From Polytrichum commune (taxonomy: Eukaryota; Streptophyta; Polytrichopsida; Polytrichales; Polytrichaceae): 64,000 bases of DNA. Positions 47,069 through 57,927 of the stretch are shown here, in pieces; positions within the stretch are counted from its first letter, which is position 1; every line of letters starts with the position of its first letter. The notes beneath the pieces are model-generated. The model searched no databases and was not told the DNA's origin. It worked only from the letters and a program-made list of their open reading frames with translations. A program made the position numbers and the translations under genes. The DNA lies in the NCBI GenBank assembly GCA_950295325.1, contig OX485805.1, positions 32,971,501 through 33,035,500 on the forward strand, in the 5' to 3' direction.

Positions 47069-47722
47069 TGAACCTTTCAGAAGATCAGCAACGGCCAACG
47101 CAAGTGGCATCATGGCCCTCTCCGCCTGCACTTCTTGTGTGTCGGTAACTTTTGCACATTCCTCCATAAACGAGACTAAAATCTCAGAGCTCGCTAGGGC
47201 CTGCAAACAAGAACCTTTACAAAGATGAGACGATGAGAGGAAAATAATCTGGACTAGAAAACCTCCGTTGGTTAAACTTGTAGAACACATCATCATCAAC
47301 ATCCTCAGAACACGAACACAAATTCAAAGCTGAATATATTTATACACATGGTCGATGTCTGCTGTCATCATTACCTGGAGGACAACGTTGAGAAAGCAAT
47401 TGTTGCCCATATTTTGCAGACCAGGTACTTTGAGATCCTCACCGACTCTGTTCTTTTTATCATCAGATGAGGCATGCTTCCCACCATCTGCAGACCAAGG
47501 GAATGTGATTGTCATGGGCCCTCCGGATGCATACCGAAGTGCCAACACAGCTCCCATGCTGCCTGCTCCCAGCAATGTTAGCAACATAGCAATTTCTCTC
47601 CCTCTTCTGTGCTTGACAAAAGCCTTCCATGACAAAGGAAGGGAGACATGGCGCCGGCTTGGGCTTGGACGGGAGAGAAGGCCCAGAGAACGCAACACAT
47701 CGACATGTTGTGCTCCCACCAT
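42790..47722 (-). CDS. UBP27/USP30-like ubiquitin-specific protease
   Basis: Predicted thiol protease removing ubiquitin; plant UBP27 is a mitochondrial outer membrane protein. Exons: 47722-47375, 47200-47074, 46456-46356, 46173-45967, 45843-45775, 45360-45187, 44903-44766, 44602-44540, 44317-43874, 43689-43617, 43328-42790; 760 residues, all phases agree. ATG 47722 is preceded by an in-frame stop (TGA, eight codons upstream). Membrane segment about residues 44-63 (IAMLLTLLGAGSMGAVLALRY) follows basic KHRRGR. Cys box GLQNMGNNCFLN with catalytic C109; QQDAAEAL at 191-198; metal-type CSHC near 308 and CSCDDDCSC near 351; His box SGHYTVYR with H629; acidic residue D732 in WFKVSDSYV. It is longer than Arabidopsis UBP27 (about 500) through low-complexity inserts at about 426-607 and 636-726. 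The donor after exon 2 (GTTCAA) is weak. Confidence 0.93.
47026..47065. repeat. (AG)20 microsatellite in intron 2 of the UBP27-like gene
   Basis: About twenty AG units; in the transcript this is a (CU)n tract beginning about eight bases after the exon 2 donor. See the finding on possible intron retention. Confidence 0.97.
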
Positions 47723-50700
47723 TTCCACCCCGCAATTGTCACTTCACATCATCCACGACCAATTACTCTTTCATCACCTGCACGACACTAACAATCCGAC
47801 TCATAATCTGGCATCTCTATGCCTCTTTTATGAATCGACTTTTAACCCCCAATCCATGGGAGCTCTAAATGGAAATCACCTCTAATTGCATCACCTGGAA
47901 AATACATCAGCGCTTCAAGATAAAAAATTCCTGCCAATTCTATAGTAGTAGGTTATTGCCCCAAATGTGAAAGCCAGAAGAAACAACCAAAAGGCCCAGA
48001 AATCTGCGGGATTTTTAAACCTTTGAGAAACCCATGAAAGATGAAAACTTGAAAACTCGCCTGAAACCCTATATCGGGTAAAAAATCACCCAACGGATGC
48101 AATAGACTCACAGACTGATAGGCATTACGAGCCTCCCGAGCTTCCTGCGAAAGATCCCATCGTCTCCACAGCTTAGGGTCGCAATCGAAACGCAATAAGT
48201 ATTTTTCTTTTTTATCTTTTCTTTTATAAAAATGAATGGAGAGATTGAGGAATGTTGAACTGAACTCCGGGGTTTTCAGCTGATCGGGGGTTCGGGAATC
48301 TGTTGAGTGTTATCGATTCGGTGAGCCAAGTTGGCTATGGCGTGGCCACATGGGGCGACGATGCAACATGGGCGGGACCTCGTGAGGGGCCAACTCAGGT
48401 GCCAGTCCACTTGCGGACCTCGTTGAAGGCCCACCCACACATCCCTTGAGCTTACAAGTTTGGTAGGGCCAGGTAAAAGAATTTGAACCCTTACATGTGC
48501 CTAAAAGGTGGAGCTTTGGTTACATTTGGGTAATTTATTTTCATTAAAAGAAAAGAAATAAAGAAAAAGAAAAAAACAGAAACGTCAGTGTTCTTGCAAC
48601 CAACATGAATGTGAGCAAATTGTCCTTGTTTTGATCATGGTTCAAGTTTAAATCCAAACATGAACTTGTAGTCATTAAGCTTGAAACTTCTCCACCTAGA
48701 AAATCCATCCCCAAAAAATATGGGCCCCAACCTAGAGACGAAGTTCCACCATCTTGGGTATATGCAAGGATTCTCATACTTTTTCCTTTGACCCATAAAC
48801 TTGCAATTTTGAGCTCAGTTGTTCGTGGGCAACCTAATGAGGGCAAAACATTGCTTTCTGTGCCATAAGCTCAGTGCCCAGCAACACAAACAAATCCACA
48901 ACAAAAAGAAAAGAAGAAAACATTGGATTAAATCAACTTGAAACCAACTTGATATGAATATTGGACCCCTAAACATTAAATTTGGTATTGAACAGCAGAT
49001 ATGTGAGGTAGGAGACGTAAATCTCTCCAACAATTGTCAGGTAAACACTGCTTCACTTACATGCTGAGGCTATTACTGTAGAGGGCTTTTGATTTCATCG
49101 CAAGCTCATCGAAATAATAAAGTTGAGTCCCACTAAGTCAGTTTTCCCCCCATGGCAAGTCACAGCTACCCATGAGAATGTGAAATGTGGCAGTTTTGAA
49201 TTCTGGCATGGCAATTTGAAGCAAATGGTGAAGGAGTGAGAGTCATCAGTCAATCCTGTTGTTTGTATAGGTACTCTTTGAGTCCTATGGGTTTGGGAGT
49301 GATGGGGATTTTCATAGAAGGTGAGTAGGTACCTATGTGTTTGTGGTTCTCTGGTGAGTGATGATGAGCAATGGCAAGGAGTATTTCAGTGAAGTGAAGT
49401 CTACATGCAAAATTTAACTTGAAGGATGTCTTGAACCAATTGCACAAATCAGATTTGATGGAAATTACGAAGAAACATTCAAAATAGGCATTTCCAAACC
49501 AGATGGGCAACGCCAAATTCTGCCCACCTCACCCAGAAAGTCATACATTGCCAAATGATTCAAGTTCAACTTAACAGTAAACTTGTGCTTTCATAACCCT
49601 AAAAATGAAATGTCTGTCATCTGAGTCCAGTGCAACAATGAGCAGACTATTGTAGTCAGCCTCTACTAACGCATTATCCATATCCAGACTACTCTGACAC
49701 GCAAATACTGTTAGTGGTCTACTGAAGTACCTAGTTCTTGCAGACGCAATAAATAGTGACTACAGGTACTGCTGAGCTATACTGAAGCTCAAGTCATGCC
49801 ATCTGAAAAGACAAGAAATCATGAATTATCACAATAGATTTTCTTGCTGCTGCTCACACATATGTTTGCAGGAAGACAAGTGCAACCTGTGCTCAACTTG
49901 AACAATTGTCAAATCCATAGGTAAAATCCTTGCAGCCCTTTCCATGACAAAATTCAAGAATTGAACATGTGGCAAATACAAAACCAACCTTCCTTCAAGA
50001 ATGGGCTTGGAAAAAGTTTGTCTTTCAGTTTCTGGAAATCTCAACACTTTGTCCATGTTTAATGCACAACTGACTGAAGTCTGTACCAGGAGAATACAAG
50101 ATTTACCTGCACGCTGGTCTCTAGGCAGGGCAGGACTACAACTGGACATGCCACGACAGAACTAAAACTGCAGACCATCATTTCACCTTGTCCACAGACA
50201 GGAATGGTCCTGTAACATGACTTTCACTGCAACCTTGGGGCATTAGATCAAAGAGACGTTGACTTCAACTTGTATAAATCATGAAGGCTTATTGCAAAAG
50301 CTTCAATCTTAACAATCATATACATTGTATTTGACACTACATAAGTAAAGCCTTCTGTGGAACACACGACCATCTCTTAACAGTTTTCCCAATGTACATC
50401 TGTAGAGTCAGAAGAGTTTTCCGGGCTCTTCCACTAACTTCAGGAAGTACACTGCGCACAACATTTTTGTACTGGAGTGTAGTTGCTGGGACTGTTGACA
50501 GCATCAGCAGCAGGTCAGCGCCTAATATTCACATCTTTGTTCCAATGAATGCTGCCAAGAACCTTCACTGAGACAGTGCATGATGCTTAAGAGCCTCCAA
50601 AAGTGATCAAGCAACCCAGGTGCTTAATACAGCACCCCTCCATGCTCCTTTCCTGGAAGATACTTTTTCTGGAGAACATAAAAGGTGATGGCCACCTGCA

Positions 50701-51802
50701 GAATTGGATGCAAGATGTCAACTGCAAAAGCAATAACTAATCCAAGTGAATAAAAAATCAAACCTTGAAGAAAGTGGGAGCCCCTTGGTTATCGAAATTG
50801 CAAAAACAAGCAATATCCTATTTGTCAGGCAAACATACAATGTCACCAAACATAATGACAAGAGGTCAAAATTTACATCAGTGAGACCTATGTCTACTAT
50901 TAAGCATAATGAAGCAGCTGGTATCACATTTGAGTGCCATATATGATGTTTACATGTACACATTAAACAACCAGGACCTCAACAACGAAGGAGTATCCAG
51001 GACGTCACAGTGCTGTGCGGCTGGCCATCTAAAAAATCTTACAAAAACAGATAAGAGTTGATTCAATCACTTTGTGCAGCTCCATGTGAAGTCTGACATT
51101 TATAGAACTATGTTCATTGCTAAGTGCGGGAGACATGGTAGACTGGCATAATACATAGCCCTCACAGACACTTCTGCAAGAACCTACACTACAGATTCAA
51201 ATTATTCTTAGGTCTGTAGGAGAAGAAACCAATATAATTAAATCTCTCGTTTCAAGCAGTGAAGGTTAGAAAACTGACCAGGAACATGACAGTTGGTATG
51301 GTTCTGCACATATGTCTTCAACTCGAGTAACAAGAAGTGTCATCTCCATACAAACCAACCACCAATTATTGCAGTTGTCAAAAGCCGATGCTGAGCAGCC
51401 CTTCACTCCTCATTGGAGTCGTCAAACTTATCCAGATCTCCAACTCTGGCTGTCTGAAGGTGTACGTATTGACATCACATGGCGTGGCCATCAAAAAACA
51501 GGCTAGCATGTGATACAACCCAAAAAGTTTGCCAAGGTCTCTGCTAACCCTGATAAAACCCAATGATAAGTCACCCTTAGAGCATTCATGTGCCCAAAAT
51601 GCACTGTCTACGTCCCAATCTACTCAAAAGGGGTTGTGAAGCACCAAGAATATCTCGCATACTCATATGCCCTCATCTGTGATCCATTTAGAATACCACG
51701 ACTTTGAGAATTAAGCAGTAGGCTCTTTTCAGAATCCAAAACCCTAGATCACTATGCAGAGGCCGGAGTGTAATATTGTTGTGATGACATTTAGATGCCT
51801 TT
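47723..51802. other. intergenic between UBP27-like and Mo25 genes
   Basis: The part near 47723-48350 is GC-richer and should hold the promoter and 5' untranslated region of the UBP27-like gene. The part next to 51803 should hold the Mo25 3' untranslated region. Open frames in between (up to 106 codons) show no family resemblance and no splice-linked partners. Confidence 0.45.
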
Positions 51803-52846
51803 TTAGCGATTTCGAGGGGTAGAGGTGGTCGTGGTCGAAGCCAAGCCCTCTATTTCTTTGACTAGAAGCTCTTTCTCTTCTTCAAACTGCTCATCTTCCT
51901 TGTCAAGGTGGAAATCATCCAAGAACCTGAGGAGCTTCTCGCGATTCTTGGCTAGTATGTTGACAATTTGCGGAGGCTTTTGCGGGTTGGCCACAAACAC
52001 CTTGAACACATGGAACGCAGAAGACTGAATGTTCTTGCTGGGATCAGTGATCAACGTCATCATCACCCGTAGGTTCCGCACATCCGAAATGTAGAGCATC
52101 ATGATCGCCGAGTTCGACCTCTCCAACAAGATGTCACTCAGTAGTTTCAATGACTGTCTCCGGGTGACATAATTCGCCGATCTCAGCAGCTTATCAAAAT
52201 TGGCAAAAAAGGGTGCATACCGAGCGGTCAAATACGTCACCACAATTGCATTGTGCCGAGTGAGGAGTTCCTTGAATGTCGCGAAAGCATCTGACGCGAT
52301 GTCGAAGTTTGGAATCTCCACAAACTTGAAAAACATCTCAAAGCTCACGGACTCCAGCATGTACTTGGATAAAGTCCCATACCTGGCACACTCCCGCAAC
52401 ATACTCCCACAGTTGAGGGCTATCTCCTTATTCTCATAGCACAGAACAAGGAAATCCAGAAGCTCTGTATGGCTCTCGAGATACTCGAGGCCACATTGAG
52501 TGGATCCCACTTTCTGCCGCAACACAGCACCCCAGATGTGCACACAATCTTTGCGTGCCTCCCAGCCCAGGATGGGTAACCTTTGCACAATAAGCTCCAA
52601 CACATCAATCTTGCATGCTTCTTGCGTCACCTCCACCACCGTCTCCACGTTAGGCTCCGTGTCACTGTCCCCCAACAGCAGATCCTTCATGGCCTTGATA
52701 CTCTTGTCCACCTCCTCCAGCGATTTCTCCAGCAGCCGCACATCCGCCACTGTCTTGGAGTCCAGCGCCGACAGCGACTCTTTCACCTGCCGCACTAGCT
52801 CCGCCGGTGTCTTGGGCTTCAATTGCTTGAAGAACGAGAACGACAT
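51803..52846 (-). CDS. Mo25-like scaffold protein
   Basis: Mo25/CAB39/Hym1 proteins are helical-repeat scaffolds that bind and activate GCK-type kinases (STRAD-LKB1 and STK24/25 types in animals, the RAM network in yeast); plant copies are placed in similar kinase modules. The 347-residue frame starts MSFSFFKQLKPKTPAELVRQ, as in plant family members; in-frame codons upstream include a non-ATG TTG, so ATG at 52846 is the start. Conserved blocks include GWEARKDCVHIW, ENKEIALNCGSMLREC, SFEMFFKFVEIPNFDIASDA, LLSDILLER, MMTLITDPSKNIQSSAFHVF and VANPQKPPQIVNIL. Length is normal for the family (about 340). The whole frame is uninterrupted, so the gene has no coding introns. The C-terminal tail is rich in Thr and Ser (STTTTSTPRNR). 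It appears intact. Confidence 0.95.
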   Translation of the reverse strand: MSFSFFKQLKPKTPAELVRQVKESLSALDSKTVADVRLLEKSLEEVDKSIKAMKDLLLGDSDTEPNVETVVEVTQEACKIDVLELIVQRLPILGWEARKDCVHIWGAVLRQKVGSTQCGLEYLESHTELLDFLVLCYENKEIALNCGSMLRECARYGTLSKYMLESVSFEMFFKFVEIPNFDIASDAFATFKELLTRHNAIVVTYLTARYAPFFANFDKLLRSANYVTRRQSLKLLSDILLERSNSAIMMLYISDVRNLRVMMTLITDPSKNIQSSAFHVFKVFVANPQKPPQIVNILAKNREKLLRFLDDFHLDKEDEQFEEEKELLVKEIEGLASTTTTSTPRNR

Positions 52847-53750
52847 TGCGACCAAGCCGGCAGAAGGGAAGAGAAGAGCGACTGAGAGTGAGAGAATGGA
52901 GTCAAGAACTTCACCTAATGGCTCAATCCTCTCGGATCCGATGAGAGTGGACTTAAAGAGGACCAGATATCACACCAGCATATAGAAACCCCAGAGAGAG
53001 AGAGAGAGAGAGAGAGAAGGTTTTGGAGAATTCTTGAGTTATCTCGCTTCCACGAAGCTCCAAACGTGGATCACAACACTTGACTTTCGAAGACCACAGT
53101 CTGCGCGAAAAGACAAAAGAGCGATGCGAGGATTACATCATCGGGGCACAGGACAAGTAGAGGTGCAGTGTACAGAGTGACAGGGGCGGATCAATCCCAA
53201 TCCTGATGGAAAGCGAGAAAAATGGCGAAATAGAGAAAAACCTGAAGAAAGCAGGGTAGGGGAATCTAGAGACCAAATCGAAAGCCCAATCCACGCAGGA
53301 AGCAACCCTCCAATGAATCCGCGATGAAGAAGCAACTGTCCGAAGCTGCTGGCCGACACCCAAAACGTGCAAAACGACCAGGACAGACACGGAGGTGGCC
53401 TGCTGCTGCAAACATCTGCCACCCTGAGCGTAATCCGCTATGCTATTTGTGAAGGGCCCGAGAGACGTAGGGCGCAGAGAATCTGCAGGGGGCCTGACGA
53501 CGCCACATGAGATCCGTGGCGAGGTGAGAAGTTTACAAGCCAAAATCGGGGAGGCAGAGCGGCGGGCGGGCGGACGGGCGGGGGAAGACGAAGACGAAGA
53601 CGAAGACGAGAGCGGCCATGTCTCATCCTTCCTTCTTTCATCCATTCCATTCCATCCACCTTCTACGTTCATCCCTGGAGCCCTTCCTAGTAAAAGTGAA
53701 CAACAAAACATCCACACGCACTTATCAACATGAGGGTGTGTGAGTTAGAC
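52847..53750 (-). promoter_or_regulatory. 5' leader and promoter region of the Mo25 gene
   Basis: GC-richer sequence directly upstream of Mo25. A (GA)n tract at 52992-53017 would read (CT)n in the transcript or promoter, a common plant core-promoter feature. A (GACGAA)n tract lies at 53584-53609. Overlapping open frames of up to 194 codons on the minus strand reflect GC-rich low complexity (S runs, PPARPPARR) and are not called genes. No precise start site can be set. Confidence 0.4.
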
Positions 53751-54544
53751 TAAGAAGATAGATGAGTCGTGCATGCTTATTACTTTTCCCAACTAGCCCA
53801 CTTCTCCTAACATATTTGACACGCAATTAGTATGAGATGGTTAGTGAATCCAAATTGAGGCCGTTTTCACTTTCCTCTTGATTTTCGGAGCTCGTAACAA
53901 TATCTTATTCAATACCAAAGTGAAGATTTTGTCCTCGTTAAATCCCTAAGATCCCTAAGTATGTTGACTATGGAGCTTAAAATGGATACCATGTTTTGAG
54001 CACGCAATCCAACGTCTTTTAAACACATGTCTTTTTTGTATTCATTTTGAGAACCACGCCAAACCACATACTACTCAAATATAGGTGTGTAATTAAGGTA
54101 AGTAACCAAATTAGGCATATTTACCTTAACATATTAGGTATGTTGCTTTCAACACTTTTTGTCTCCACCTAAGGTCCCCTTTGCACTAGATAGAGAGATT
54201 GATCCCTAAGGGAATTTGGAGTCCACTTTGTCTCTCATAGATATGATATTTTGAAATTGTACAACATGAATATAGATTGTAATACAACTTTTGGTAGATA
54301 ATGATAGCTTGTTGTCTTGCCATGTTGTCCTTCTTGACACTTTACAAAATGTAACTTGAAAGAAGTTTAATGAACGTTTCAAACCATCCAATACAAAGAG
54401 AGAATATAGATCTAGTAGATATGAACATGCTAAAAGCATTCAAGGATTAAATAAGGGACCTTCACATGGGTGGGGAGCCTCAAGTCCACTTTACACTTGA
54501 GCTTTGAACTTGAGCGATTACTTTGTTTTGCTTGGCTTGTAACC
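53751..54544. other. intergenic, nothing recognised
   Basis: AT-rich repeat-like sequence; no gene or defined element ends. Confidence 0.35.
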
Positions 54545-54900
54545 TCAAGGATGGCCTCTTCATTAGAAACCTAAATGTTGTGCATGGGTCACTATGAAAT
54601 TAAACACCCAGTATATGAGAAATTTACAGAGAAAAACATTGTCTACGTATTAACATTAGGCTAGTAGAAAATAGACTCGTGTCTTTTTACTAAGATTTTC
54701 AATTTAAATACTTCCTAAAGCCCAAGGCCCCTTTTGTACATAAACCTTTACTTCACAATTCTTTATGGCCTTTAAATGTGCACACTAGACAAAATCAATA
54801 CCTCTTTCTTATGTGTAATATGTACCATAATGCCTTAAATAATGCCTCTTTTTAACTCATGTTAGTTTGTACATGATACAAAGAGTCCACCCCTTGGGCT
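54545..54900. mobile_element. non-autonomous element, family E copy 1
   Basis: Aligns with 55130-55845: GGAAACATGAATG/GAAACCTAAATG near the start, CCCCTTTTGTACAT in the middle, TGCACAC...GA-AAAT-AATACCTCT and TAATATGTACC-TAATGCCT near the end. The right end CAAAGAGTCCACC is the reverse complement of GGTGGACTCTTTG at the left end of copy 2, so the family has short terminal inverted repeats. No coding capacity. Confidence 0.6.
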
Positions 54901-55060
54901 TGTAATGCTTGGATGGTGCCACACTCTCATATTTTAGTAAATTTGAATGTTGTTTCAGTTGAAGTATGCGTAATTTTTGGTGAACTCAATTATGTGAAAT
55001 GGTTTGTTGATACGATTTCAATTTGTTTACAGTTAATAAGATGTATGTAATTGGAATCTG

Positions 55061-55974
55061 GTATATTTGGACAAACTACTTGTCCAAAAATAATAAAGGG
55101 ATGTGCACTTATGGGGACAAAAATCCCAAAGGTGGACTCTTTGTTGGAAACATGAATGATGTGAGTGGGTTACCATGATTTTAAACTCCCTAAACGCCAT
55201 AAGTTTATAGGCAAAAACAGATGTATACGTACTAACGCCATACTAGAAAATGGAATCATGTATTTATATTGAGCTTCTCAATGTAATGCAATAAATGCCT
55301 TCACTACGCATGAAAATATAAATCATGAATTGATTATGCCTTTATTATCTGTAAAATCCATGTTCACTTTCTAATGCCAAAGTCATTGAATGTTTTCTTC
55401 ATTCACAAAATGTAACTCAATGATTGCATCAAACAAACAAACAAATAAGAGCATAATAACTTAGCCACAATATGGAGAGCAAAACTCAAGGGAGCCCATG
55501 AGCACTCCAAGAGCCTTTGGCTTGTCCTAGAACCCAAATGCAAACCCTAATAAGAATGGACAAGGGAGTCATTGGGATTTTTTTACCATATGACAATAAT
55601 AAATGAGTTTGAATTGGATGAAATTAACACATCTATTGTCAATAAAAACTAAACCTTGCCCCCCCCCCTTTTGTACATCTACCTTTACTATAATAATAAT
55701 AATAATAATAATAGGCTTTCTAAATGCACACACCAGAGGAAATTAATACCTCTCCCTTATGTATATTATGTACGCTAATGCCTCAAATGACACCTTTTCT
55801 TACACTCATGTTAGGTTGCACATGGTATGAAGAGTCCCCTCGCCTCCAAGACAAAAACAACAAATGACAAAAAAAAATCACCAACCACCATATTTGTGTA
55901 GTTTTGTGATCTATATTGTATTTCAAATTGATGGTTGAAATTGTGCAAAATTCATAAATAAACCAAATATACTA
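55061..55974. mobile_element. family D element interrupted by family E element
   Basis: Outer ends GTATATTTGGACAAAC (55061) and CCAAATATACT (to 55974) match family D copies at 9294-9534 and 13269-13495, which are only about 230 bases long. The extra sequence, about 55130-55845, is family E copy 2 (left end GGTGGACTCTTTG). So an E element was inserted in a D element. A (TAA)n tract lies at 55690-55714 and a C run of 10 near 55661-55670. Confidence 0.65.
55130..55845. mobile_element. non-autonomous element, family E copy 2
   Basis: See copy 1 at 54545-54900. This copy is longer because its central part (about 55270-55640) is not present in copy 1. It ends near GAAGAGTCCCCTCG, a decayed version of the CAAAGAGTCCACC end. 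No coding capacity. Confidence 0.55.
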
Positions 55975-56269
55975 AAATTCTAGTTATGTGAATCCTTAGT
56001 GTTAGTTTGAAATTTTAATAATGTTGAAGTTTGAGGAGGAATTCTTTTGTAAATGATGGAAATTATTCTTCGATTATATGTTTCAATATTGTGGAATCAT
56101 GTCTACATGTGGAATTTCACCAACAGGTTGGCCCATACAACTCAAGCAAATTATAATTGTGATATGTTCTTACTTAAACACAAGTTCTTCATATATTATC
56201 ATGAGGAATGATTATGACTAACTTTGGGTCATAATTCTAAGCTTATGGATTGTGACGATCGCTCAAGAT
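55975..56269. other. intergenic, nothing recognised
   Basis: Short AT-rich spacer between the family D element and palindrome-array locus C. Confidence 0.35.
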
Positions 56270-57120
56270 TGTTGTTACATTCCTCTTTTACACAAGAATA
56301 ATTCAAGCATGAATACACATGAGATACTAATTGTGATTGCTATGAGCTCCAACCACCTGACCAATGGAGAGACCAAAGATGATCCTCTCTCCTCCCCTGA
56401 GCTCTTTCTTATACCCAAGGGTACTCCTAGTCTTATCCATTTTCATTCATAATATCTAAGAAATATTTTAGAAGACTCAAGTCTTACTAAATATAGACAA
56501 CATCTTCCTTATCTATGTACATGGATCATTTCTAATTATTTGGCTCAGTCATAATCCTCTAGTTGGAGCTATCTAATTCCAACTTGATTCATTCATCCAT
56601 TCTTTTAGTTGGAACTTTCTAATTCCAACTAGATTTGTTCATTCATTCTTCTAGTTGGAATTGTCTAATTCCAACTAGATTCATTCATTCATTCTTCTAG
56701 TTGGAATTGTCTAATTCCAACTAGATTTATTTGTTGAGAGTTGCTAACTCCAATGAATAGCATCCATCCATTGGGAGTTGTCTTATTATGTATCATATCT
56801 TCTAGTTGGAGTTGTCTAACTCCAACACAAAGATCTTCTAGATGGGGGGGGGGGGGGGTGGGGGGTGGTGTGTGTGTCTAATTCGTAGTTGCAGTTGTCT
56901 AACTCCGATGCAAAGATCTTTGACTGGGAACTGTCTAATTCTTGTGCACAATTCCTTCACGAGTTGTGTAGCCCTTTGTGCATCATTCTCTCTTGGGTTG
57001 TCTGACCTAATTCTTACTTTGGAGTTGTTTGACTCCAAACACCATATGCTCACATGCTAAGTACATCAAAATATGATTAGTCATTCTTTCTTGTATAATC
57101 CAATATTACATCTTTAAATC
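56270..57120. repeat. palindrome-array repeat family, locus C
   Basis: Best copy of the family (others at 9000-9930 and 23060-23760). Between 56559 and 56724 four units repeat at a period of 46 bases. Two of them (56651-56678 and 56697-56724) are identical 28-base palindromes with 11-base arms CTAGTTGGAAT and ATTCCAACTAG around TGTCTA. Further shorter palindromes (GGAGTTGTCTAACTCC type) continue to about 56960, and an end block has TTGGAGTTGTTTGACTCCAA. A G run of about 15 lies near 56842-56857. No coding sense. Confidence 0.75.
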
Positions 57121-57539
57121 CGGGTATATCACAATTGTTAGAGAGTCTAAGCTCTTCATTAACAAGTTTTCAAACATTCCTTGACTTGTTATGAATACAT
57201 AACTTAGTTGTTTGATAGCATTCACTCCTTGACATCTCACTTTGAACATTATCATTTTATGTGACTTGCTTAAACTATGGAGAGTTTGAGGGATTGGTCA
57301 AAAATTGAATAGTTGAAGCTTTGCATGAAAGCTTGTTGGAAGCAAGTATCGAACTCCCAACAACTGTGAGTTTGAGTTGTAAGGTAAGGTAGTGTAGATG
57401 GGACCTCGAGGTGGCTGCACCTATGGGCCACCCTTACCCACTGCAACCTCCTTGATTCATGGGTATTCATCAAAACTTAGGGTTTCTTTTTGAGGTTTCA
57501 CAACCATCAGTTTATAGCCAGTCATAGGTATGGAGCATA
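57121..57539. other. intergenic, nothing recognised
   Basis: No gene. The last 11 bases (57529-57539) are the left target duplication of the SINE. Confidence 0.4.
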
Positions 57540-57916
57540 ACGGCACCATGGGCCTTGGCTTGGTGGTTAGGGCTCATGGCCCCCAATGAGGAGGTTGTGG
57601 GTTCTATTCCCCATGCCGGCGTGGTGCTCACCACCTTAGTCCACCCAACTATGGTGGGGGGTCCTTGGACCTTGTTTGTGTATGGGTACCTCAAAGTCCT
57701 TTGGGGGGATACCATGTCCGGTATCTTCAAGGCACCTAGTGGCTAGCTAGGAACTAGTATAGTGTGTCACTATAGTGTCCATCCTCGAAAGGGGGAGAAT
57801 AGTATTGCCCCAATGTCCCCTTGTCCAGTGGGCATCGGGTCATTGACATTACGAACGGACACTTTATTCACGCCGGCCCCTTGCTAAAAAGGGACCGGAG
57901 TTTCTATCTATCTATC
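57540..57916 (+). mobile_element. tRNA-derived SINE, about 377 bases
   Basis: TATGGAGCATA is repeated exactly at 57529-57539 and 57917-57927. Inside, TGGCTTGGTGG at 57556-57566 fits a polymerase III A box and GGTTCTATTCC at 57600-57610 fits a B box (one mismatch to GGTTCGANTCC), about 33 bases apart. The 3' end GGGACCGGAGTTTCTATC followed by CTAT units is a simple-repeat tail. All parts of a SINE are present, so it was complete when inserted. Its mobilising LINE is unknown. Confidence 0.9.
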
Positions 57917-57927
57917 TATGGAGCATA

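Noticed and set aside
52500-52985. 161-codon plus-strand frame
   Set aside because: Antisense shadow of the Mo25 coding region.
53133-53733. Frames of up to 194 codons on both strands upstream of Mo25
   Set aside because: GC-rich promoter or leader sequence with Ser and acidic runs from GACGAA repeats; no family resemblance.
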